Assembly (NCBI GenBank): GCA_963377175.1
Contig: CAUJNA010003001.1
Span: forward strand, 499,501-563,500
Origin: Effrenium voratum
Lineage: Eukaryota; Sar; Dinophyceae; Suessiales; Symbiodiniaceae
Direction: 5' to 3'
DNA: 64,000 nt
Of this stretch, positions 22,783 through 64,000 are shown one piece after another. A program made the position numbers and the translations under genes. Within the stretch, counting starts at the first letter, position 1; the number at the start of each line of letters is the position of its first letter. The notes under the pieces were generated by a model, which saw nothing but the letters and a program-made list of their open reading frames with translations, was not told the DNA's origin and did no database searches.

Positions 22783-24484
22783 TGTATATGATATGGATAT
22801 GATATGTTGGTGCTTTGAGTGACTGAGTGTAATTTATAGGGTATGGCTTTTGAAATTAGATAAGCCATGTCCCTTTTTTGACCTCCAAAAGTGTGTTCAA
22901 TTTCAATAGAGACCAGTAATTGCAAGTGTTGCATGGGGAAATCCAGCGAACCCCGTAACAAACAGCTGGCTGATTTTGATCGACAAGTGTCCCTTTTTGG
23001 GTGGGGCTTCAGACCACCTTTGGGGAGAGCACCTGCTGGTAGTAGAACCGGTTTATGAGTTCGTGGTCAACATTATGATGTCACGGGAACAGTTGGAGTT
23101 CCTCCTGTAGGAAAACACCTCAAACCGCTTTGCCCACAGATAGGGTTTCCATGACACATGGCATGAAAGGTGTTTCCCCCTACTCCAAAAACCAACTCTT
23201 TGTGGATATGTTTCGACATCTAAAGGAAGCGTTTACTATGGAAACCCGGTTTTCGACATCGAAACGGCTGGGGAGTTTGTGTGTGTGTGTGTGAGTCACA
23301 GTAGGGGACCGGTGTCGTTTACATTTGGAGAACCTGGCGCATCCACACAGGGCTCCGTTTGTTTTCCCTTCAAACATCACCCCAGTAAAAGCAAACCTCG
23401 CCTTGAATTGGCAGCACAAGGTGACGTTTAAAGCCCCATCATGTAAAATATACCCCTACATCAAATGCCCCTGCCTTTTTAGGATACCTCCTGTTTTGGT
23501 CAGAGGTACACTCCAAGTTTGGTTGATTTTAGGGAACCCAGATGAGGCTATCTTCAAGGGCGCCAAGAGTTTAAGTGATTGATAGAGCATGCAGAAGCAC
23601 CTTTGGGACACATCTCTGCACCAGTCCATCTTTGTCATTGGGATGGCAATGCAAGGGGCAACACGAAAACTGTCTTCCCCCTATAACTGTGACCATATTT
23701 GATGTTCACGTATGACGTACCCCACAACCCCGATCAACGTATTGTGGCGCTTCCCAGACTTAAAGCTAAAGCGCGAGCACTTGGAGCAAGTTGGAGTCAA
23801 GACCATCTGATCAGCGCCTAAAGCCCCCCCCTCGCAGTTCTAGGTCCAACATGGGTTTTGGGCTCAACCCACATTCTACAGCCAATCGGACAGAATTTCA
23901 GAGCACCCATCCCACCCCCTTTGGAGTATGTCACTTTCCACGTTCTGCACTTTTGCCTTCCAAGCAATGGGACCCAGGTCCAAGTAGAACCCCTGGTTAA
24001 CGTTTACAAGGGGGGTGCCCCCTCTAAGGGACACCCTATTAATAGGACGGATGTATTGATCTGGGGTCAACACTGGTAAAACAGAAGTTTCGGACTACTC
24101 CACTTAGCTTAGGCCCCCCCCCCCCGCCATTTTTCCGGCCTGATCTTCGGTCTGCTTTGCGGGAAGCTAAGAATGTAGCCTGTTTGGAGGGGGGAAGTTC
24201 TGCTGTGAAACCCAGGGCAAGCATGGCTTCGAAACACATCTTCAAAGCAAAGGAGTGCCACATCCCCAACAAGAAGTGGTGATCAATTTTGCTCCCATGT
24301 AAGCGGCATTCGTGTGCTTGCAATCTGTTTTACTCGCACCCCGGGCTTTGTTGGATGAGGGTTGCCGGGGCACCGACTCGCGGAGACTTCAACAACTCGG
24401 TCGGGAGTCAAGATGGGCCAATGGGGTGCTCCGAGACTTCAGATGGGCAAAACCTGAGAATCTCCGAAACAGATGATCCAAGCG

Positions 24485-24565
24485 GGCGTGGCTCAAAAAT
24501 AGCAAATGGAAAGGTAGACCAACACCTGCGTAATCCCAGCTGTTGTATTTTGAGCCACACCCAAG
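24485..24565. mobile_element. MITE-like element, subfamily B
   Basis: Inverted ends GCGTGGCTCAAAA and TTTTGAGCCACAC flank a core with CAACACCTGCGTAAT, shared with the copy at 58579-58669. Confidence 0.75.
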
Positions 24566-24649
24566 TGATGATATCAAAAGGTTTAGTCCCTTCCAAGAAA
24601 AATCCCAAGTTTTCCAAAATTCTAGCGATCGAACGGGAGCTATCAATGT

Positions 24650-24745
24650 CTTGCTTGCTTTGCTTTGCTTGGCTTTGCTTTGCTTTGCTTTGCGTTGCTT
24701 TGCTTTGCTTTGCTTTGCTTGCTTGCTTGCTTGCTTGCTTTGCAA
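24650..24745. repeat. TTTGC / TTGC microsatellite
   Basis: Tandem CTTTG pentamers pass into CTTG tetramers. Ala/Leu/Cys-rich frames here are artefacts. Confidence 0.95.
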
Positions 24746-26694
24746 ACAGAACATGCACAGCTTGGGACCTTTTTTTTCTGCCAAGCCACAGGGCTTCAAT
24801 CTGAAAAACCTCAAAATGAGTTCCCCTGAGCTTCAAGCATGCCCATCCTGCGGGGGAGGGAAACAAGATACCCTCTAAAGCAGGAACGCCATGTACCACA
24901 GCCATGTACCCCGGGTTTCGCCGTCTCTTTTTTTTCCGGAGAAAAAACAGACACGGCGAAACTCGTGGAAAACACAAGACACTTCAAGGGGCGTTGCAAG
25001 GAGGAGACGCAGCCGGATCAGAAGCTCGAGCAGGTGCGCAGCGTTTTGGTTTCCCGGATGTCCTGGGGTAGCCTTGCAGTGGTTTTGAGAGACCAAAAGG
25101 ACGACCCCGCGTTTGAGGTCCATTTAGACACCCGAATTGCCACGGTCCACAACAGGTCCGAGGAAGGGGGGCCGCCTGAGAACATTGCTGCTTTTGATTC
25201 GGCAGATTGGAGTGGGTCCGATTGCTACAGCCGGATCCATAGCAACAACAGCTTTTTGGTTACCGTACCCAGCGGCTTTTGGACATGTGGAAAAAGCAGT
25301 TGGGGGGTGCTGGAGGGGATGAGTTGTTTTTGCATAGCCAGCTGGTTGGTCGGAACAAAACGGCGCCGGGTTCCGAGAAACGGCCCAAACACCTGGATTC
25401 TTCCACAACAGATTTCCGGGCCTGTTTGGGGTTTGCCCCCAGGGAAACCGGGGTAAATATCGGTTTGCCTTTCTTTACCCTCGGGGTTGAGGGGAAGCCA
25501 AAGATCAACGCATGAGGGTCAAGACAAGCTGATCTTAGGCCTGGCTCCTGCTCATTGTGTGCTTACCCAAAGAGCGAACCCTGAAAGCACGACCTCCCCC
25601 ACATCGGCGCACATTTTGCCTAGAATTTGGGGCTTTGCATGGAGCGTGTATCGACCCTTCGGTGTAATTCCTCTCGATCGAGCGACTCTGTGTATTCCCA
25701 AATTGCCGACTTTCAAGCCTGAGCAGATGTGCCCCCAGAATGGGAGGGGGCGGTTATCACACCGGCATCGATGTGATTCCTGAAAGGTGTGCCGTACAGG
25801 AAATTTGCAGGACGTTTTAAAGCTCCTCTTCTGGCCATGGAGCCACGGCCCCAGGCGTTCACCCCAACCCCAGGCTTTTCCCAGCAGAGATGACCTGAAA
25901 GGGGACTTGATCGGAGGTTCATCCCACTTTGTGCATTTCGATGCTGGCCTGTGCTGGCAACCTCTGAGTCCTCTTAGTATTAGCCAGGATGGATGGACAC
26001 ATACATGGTTTAAACTCACTCTTCACACCATTTGGGGGTTCCTTGCCGATACCCAATGTATGCATATGTATGCTAAATGCCAAATGCCAACTACCCAGAT
26101 ATATTTATACGCACATGTGTACGGATACACAACATATCCGGTCTCATATAACATGGGATGTGCCTGGATGTGCCTGCATTTCGCCTACTTCCCTGCCGGA
26201 GAGGGCCCACAAATTGAGAAATCTCCACAGGGCAGCACCCCTTGAATCAACTCGGTAAGGGTTGCAAATTTCCGCGTTCGCAATCGCACCACCAAAGAGA
26301 CTCCCTTTAAGTCGGACTAACAGGATAATGTTTAGCGGACATACAGTTGGAAAGGATTTGCACTTTGGACTTACTGTTTGGGGCAAAAAGGAGGCCCTTA
26401 TTCAAAGTGTCGAGTCGCTCGACGGGGTCGCTTTGTTTCCGCAGCATAGGGGTCAAGAGTCTTGTAGAGTGTATAGGGTGCCAGGGTTACAGATTTGCCC
26501 CGGGCAGGGGCAGACCCTGGTTACCCGTATTCCAGATACCTGGTTTTGGGCACATTGGGACAAACCAACAACCCCCAGAACGCCTCCCTTTTTTTCAGTC
26601 AGAGGTTGACATACCCGAATTGCAAACCGGGGTATCACGGAGCCCGGATTCTCCGCTGGGAGCCCCTGGATCGTTTCAACGCGACCTGGACGCC
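24746..26694. other. stretch upstream of the transporter gene
   Basis: No secure gene. A short exon-like segment at 25001-25033 (TTGCAAG|GAGGAG to GAGCAG|GTGCGC, reading EETQPDQKLEQ) is too short to call. The frame of the first transporter exon is open upstream of its ATG, so the 5' UTR or an extended first exon may lie here. No spliced-leader acceptor can be identified by eye. Confidence 0.45.
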
Positions 26695-60222
<33,528 letters not shown>

Positions 60223-63167
60223 CCACAAAGGGGTTCCTAAAAAAATATACAGACGAAAGCAGGCGTTTGGAGTAGGGCATATTTGCCCCGGGGAGGTTTT
60301 TGGTGGCAGAAGATGCACTCAAAGAACACCATGGTTTACAGCAGCCCACTAGTTGTTCCATCATATCGTAGACACTGTGTGTTGTTGCAAGTTTTTGGTG
60401 GCCGTGTTCGGATGGTGGGTCCCAAGCACTGACAGCAACTATCACAAACGACATGGGGACCATTGCAAGAATCATGTGCAATGTTACCTTCCTTTAACAT
60501 AAACAACAGCAACAGCTTTGAAGAAGCAATTCCCAACACCCCTGAAGGGTGTTTCAAGGGCCCTCTGATGCCGACGGGACCCGAAGCGACGGTCTGATCA
60601 TTCATATTCCAAGTAGTTCATGGTTTCAACCATGTCATTGTGTTGATTACTCCAGTTTGTTCTTCCACTTACGCATTTATTGGATTCTTCCTGCAGCTTC
60701 AATCAACTCACTGATTCAAACACTTTCCTATGTCCGCGACTTCCAGAAATCTAGTCCCAGGAAAGCATGAAGCTCTAAGGCATCGAGTATTTGGGTCAAC
60801 TCATCAAAGTGTTCGATGTGGCACCCCCAAAAGGGACCAAAACACGCGCCGCTTCGCGCGACTTCGCGAGGCCCAGGCACGCTCGCGCTCCGCGCCGCCC
60901 CGGAGGCCGATGGGACGTTGGGGGCCGATTCGGGCGAGAACAGCTCAAGGGAAGGGGATCCCTGGAACGTTTTTTTTTTTTGGTATGCCCTTGTTTAAGA
61001 TTAAGAGCTTTGAGGGCACGGGGGAACTCGACTTTAAAATCAGCTGTCTTTCAAGTTTGAAAATCAACTGCCCAACAAGACATGAGTGGCGATCCTTTTT
61101 CTTTTGCGGGATCCTGTTGTCTTTGTTGGACTGGGCTTTTTACCTGAACATATATTTGTTGGTATTCCAGCCCTCCCCTAGTGAGTCAGGCGAAGATTCA
61201 ACTGTTTAGCCTCCCTGGGCGGTGGGTTTCAGTTTCAGGTGAGTTTCCTTTCGGGTGATGTTGAAAGGGGAAAGATAGAATCCCTACCTGCCTACACCCA
61301 CTACCCACTTTTTGTTTTTTAGTTGGCAAGCTTTGAAAAGCCTGGTTTGAACCCAGCGTACACACACCTACCCCCTGCCCCCAGCATGTTTGCCGGCTAG
61401 AAGACAGTTTTCCGAATCCAGCTTTTGCCAGACTCCTGCCTGGAATCCAGCCTGGGCTATCAATCGATGGTGAAAGAAGTAGATGGCACCACGTTCCCCT
61501 CGGCTTAGTCATGCCCTTGACTTATCTTGTGCCATCTGACAAAACCGCGCTGTTTGAGATGTTTGCTCAGCTTTGGGGAACGCAACTTCAACATGGCGGA
61601 AAGACAAGCCATCTTTTTCGGCACTCAACTGTTGGCTTGTGGGAAATGCGTTTGGACCTCAAAATCATGGCTGGGCTTTGGTGTCACAGGACTTTTTGGA
61701 ACAACTCTGGCCTTTCCGAAGTAAACCTGCAGAAAGGTGATCGGGCTTTTGCTCAGGGTTGGAGCAACAAACCCCTAATATGTTTCTCGTGGTTTTCACC
61801 GTGTGGTTGCCATCCTGCGCTTCCTTTTGGGGTGATGTTGAAAGGGGGACATCTGGGTGTCTCAAATCAGGTCCCAAAGTGGCTCGTTTCCTTTTGGTTT
61901 CCCTGCAAACCCCCACCCCCCCACCCCACCCCCCCACAAATAATGATAATAATAATAATACATAAACAAAATAAAAAAATAAATCAAAGTGCAAACCACA
62001 CCCCAAAAATTGTGCCCTCAAAAAATGACAAGCCACCCAGTTTCGGGAGAAAGGTTTAGGTGCGATCTCCTCGATCGCATCGCAGGTCGCAGCCGGCCTC
62101 TTGGCAGGCCGGTGAGCTCGCCTCAGTGGGATGCTGGGTTTGGGTGGCTCGTCGTCTTTGGATTTGGTACCCTTTTGAGCGAGAACCCAAGTGACACCAC
62201 CATGTTTTTGGGGGGTCCCTGTTTTAAGGCACACCAAATGGGACTTTTTGTTTTTTCTGGAGTTGGCAGCCTTTTGGGGGTTGGCTCAAAGGGCGACTTT
62301 GTGGGTCTCCCTTTTTGGCACATAGCCAAGTAAGGTTAGAGAACCAGTTTCTGTGAGCGGCCAAGGGAGCCTCTTAAAGTAGTCACGGGGGGGAATCCTA
62401 CTTTGGTATCACCGAACTTTTTTTTTCTCCTGCAAACATGTGTGCCGTGGTCAACAGACATTTCACCATGGTGCAGCTTCCCTCAACGGGAAAAGACCAA
62501 AACACCCTTTAACCTGGTTGGTAGGTTTGGTCATCAACCGCTCACTAGGGGCTTCGGGAGCAACCCTGGCTTTCCACCAAGCCCGCTAACGGGTATCTGA
62601 AGCGGGGCTTTCTCAGCGAAACCCGCTCGCCAGGCTAGCAGACAGGAGGGGTTCAGAGAGAGCCTTCCAGTTTTGGGTCGTCGGCGTCAGGGGAGGTATG
62701 GTCGCGACGGTAACCAAGAGAGACAAAATCGGACCTGTACCCCTAAGAAGGGATTGAATGGACTCCTCGAACCACAACTTCCAAGAAGGTTCCAAGAACC
62801 TTTCCTGAAAAGGCCTTTAGCCGGGAAGATCAGCGACTCCGGACTAATCGAAGGAGGTATCCGCAGAATTTATGAATCCCCCACTCCAACGGGCAAACAG
62901 CGACGGGGTTCGCGAGGTTCCTTTCATAGTGCTTCTAGACATTTCAGATGTCTTAATGTTTGAAGCGCTTTGACAGGCTATGCTGCTTGGGTGTGTCGTT
63001 CTTGAGGCACAGTACCCTTCTTAGCGGAAATCAACACCACACAAGTATAAAGGTTTGTCGTTTTGCGTTGAATCCGATGTTCTTCTCTTCTTGCAAATGA
63101 CCCCCCCCCCCCTCCCATTCCCGCATCCTCCCACCCCATGTTGCTCTCACTTTTTGTGCAGCCGAAG
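60223..63167. other. mostly non-coding stretch after the transporter
   Basis: A GC-rich exon-like segment at 60871-60949 (GCGAG|GCCCAG onward; PGTLALRAAPEADGTLGAD) is open in all frames and not called. AAT repeats lie at 61941-61975. No recognised gene. Confidence 0.5.
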
Positions 63168-63250
63168 GTTCAGGTCGCCCAGGCCCACCAAATCCAACCG
63201 ACAAATGCCCGCCAGATGCCAAACAACATGCCCACCAGATGCCACGCAAC
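63168..63250 (+). CDS. candidate exon, unknown gene
   Basis: A pyrimidine-rich tract and TTTTTGTGCAG precede CCGAAG|GTTCAG. The frame reads VQVAQAHQIQPTNARQMPNN, a Gln/Asn-rich segment. The 3' end is undetermined and it continues open into the CT tract. Confidence 0.25.
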
Positions 63251-63284
63251 TTTAGAGCCTCCGGCTCAGTCCGCCGACATTGTC

Positions 63285-63374
63285 CTCTCCCTTTTCTCCT
63301 TCTTCCTCTCTCCCTTGTCTCTGTCGTGTGTTCTGTCGTCCTCTCTCCCTCCCTCTGCTCCCCATCCTCCCTAT

Positions 63375-63405
<31 letters not shown>

Positions 63406-63421
63406 GCTCTCTCTCTCTCTC

Positions 63422-63458
<37 letters not shown>

Positions 63459-63650
63459 CTCTGTCTCTTTCTGTCTCCCTGTCTCCTTCCTGTCCACGCC
63501 CCTCTACAGAAAAAGGGTACCCTAATTCGAACCTCTCTACTCTCTCACTTTCTCGCTCTTTCTCTCTGTCTCTCTCCCTCTCTCTCTCTCTCTGTCTTTC
63601 TGTGTCCCTCTTTCTCAGTCTCTCTCTTTCTCTCTCTCTCTCGCTGCATT
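63285..63650. repeat. CT-rich polypyrimidine tract
   Basis: Long TCTC runs (63380-63455, 63555-63645) with T/C variants. Ser/Leu-rich and Arg/Glu-rich frames here are artefacts. Confidence 0.95.
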
Positions 63651-63689
63651 GCAGCGTCACGTCCCCCCTGAGTTGCCTCGATGTCCGGG

Positions 63690-64000
63690 CACTGCCCCTT
63701 CATGACCCTGAACTGTCATCTCACTACTGGCTTTCCCCTTCATTTCCCCTTCATGTCCTTTTCACGTTTCCCATGATGTCCTGGTCATGTGCCTTTCAAC
63801 TCCCTCTTCATGTCCCTGACATTTCTCGGTATGTCCGCTTCATTTTCCATGTATGTCCCGTTCTTTCGTTGCGAGTCATTTCCCTACATCTCAAGTCGTG
63901 CCGATTGGTTTCCTTGTGCTTTGTTTCCCTTTTATTCCCCCTGCACTCCCCTTGTTTTCATTTCTGTCCCTTGTGTGTCCCTTTCAGTTCCCTTTGTTTC
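63690..64000. repeat. degenerate TTCATGTCC-type repeat
   Basis: Irregular recurrences of CTTCATGTCC, TTTCCC and CATGTCC at roughly 10-20 bp spacing, running off the right edge. Confidence 0.6.

Larger units (their letters stand above)
20943..24484. other. non-coding stretch
   Basis: No supportable gene. Contains a CA/TA microsatellite (21251-21310), poly-C runs (22426-22437, 22626-22636, 24114-24126) and one diverged MITE copy near 22693. Confidence 0.55.

Noticed and set aside
63252..63660. Arg/Glu-rich minus-strand frame of about 200 codons
   Set aside because: Product of the CT-rich simple repeat.

Overview
The window looks like nuclear DNA from a dinoflagellate (Symbiodiniaceae/Polarella-like). 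This is inferred from gene architecture, not from a marker gene. About 4% of a 33.5-kb stretch is coding, in 41-139 nt exons whose introns almost all start with GC (two possibly GA) and whose acceptors are almost all AG|G. The rest is introns full of simple repeats, tandem arrays and short terminal-inverted-repeat elements. All supported genes lie on the + strand, apart from one decayed minus-strand coding segment inside an intron.

Layout. (1) 2-9109: the 3' part of a giant intronless reading frame (>3,030 codons, open at the left edge). It has folded blocks joined by Pro/Ala/acidic linkers, a four-cysteine zinc-ribbon motif and an RG/RD-rich tail. I cannot assign a firm function; one block weakly resembles the Tpt1/KptA fold. 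A perfect 30-bp tandem duplication covers its stop codon, and a degenerate spliced-leader-like sequence lies about 700 bp downstream. (2) 9.1-26.7 kb: mostly non-coding, with microsatellites and a few isolated exon-like segments (10.6, 11.0, 13.5, 17.9, 20.8 kb), including a possible acidic terminal exon ending at 11090. (3) 26695-60222: one nucleotide-sugar-transporter-like gene (SLC35/TPT-NST, drug/metabolite transporter superfamily) that I assembled from 18 exons whose phases join, with one short exon between 40.35 and 42.04 kb not found. The ~450-residue product has a polar N-terminus, about ten membrane segments with recognisable family motifs, and a polar C-terminal tail. (4) 60.2-64 kb: mostly non-coding, two exon-like segments, a long polypyrimidine tract and a degenerate TTCATGTCC-type repeat.

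The transporter introns hold the most striking non-coding structure: at least eleven copies across the window of a ~90-130 bp MITE-like family (TIR ATATGGCTGTGGSTCAAAA), one of which has had its ~66-bp interior amplified about 34-fold into a 2.2-kb array; a second TIR family with a perfect 15-bp inverted repeat; and one intron carrying four different tandem arrays (13, 27, ~70 and 14 bp). The 9-kb frame and the transporter show no functional link. Their contrast (one uninterrupted 9-kb frame beside a gene split into ~75-nt exons) is itself notable.
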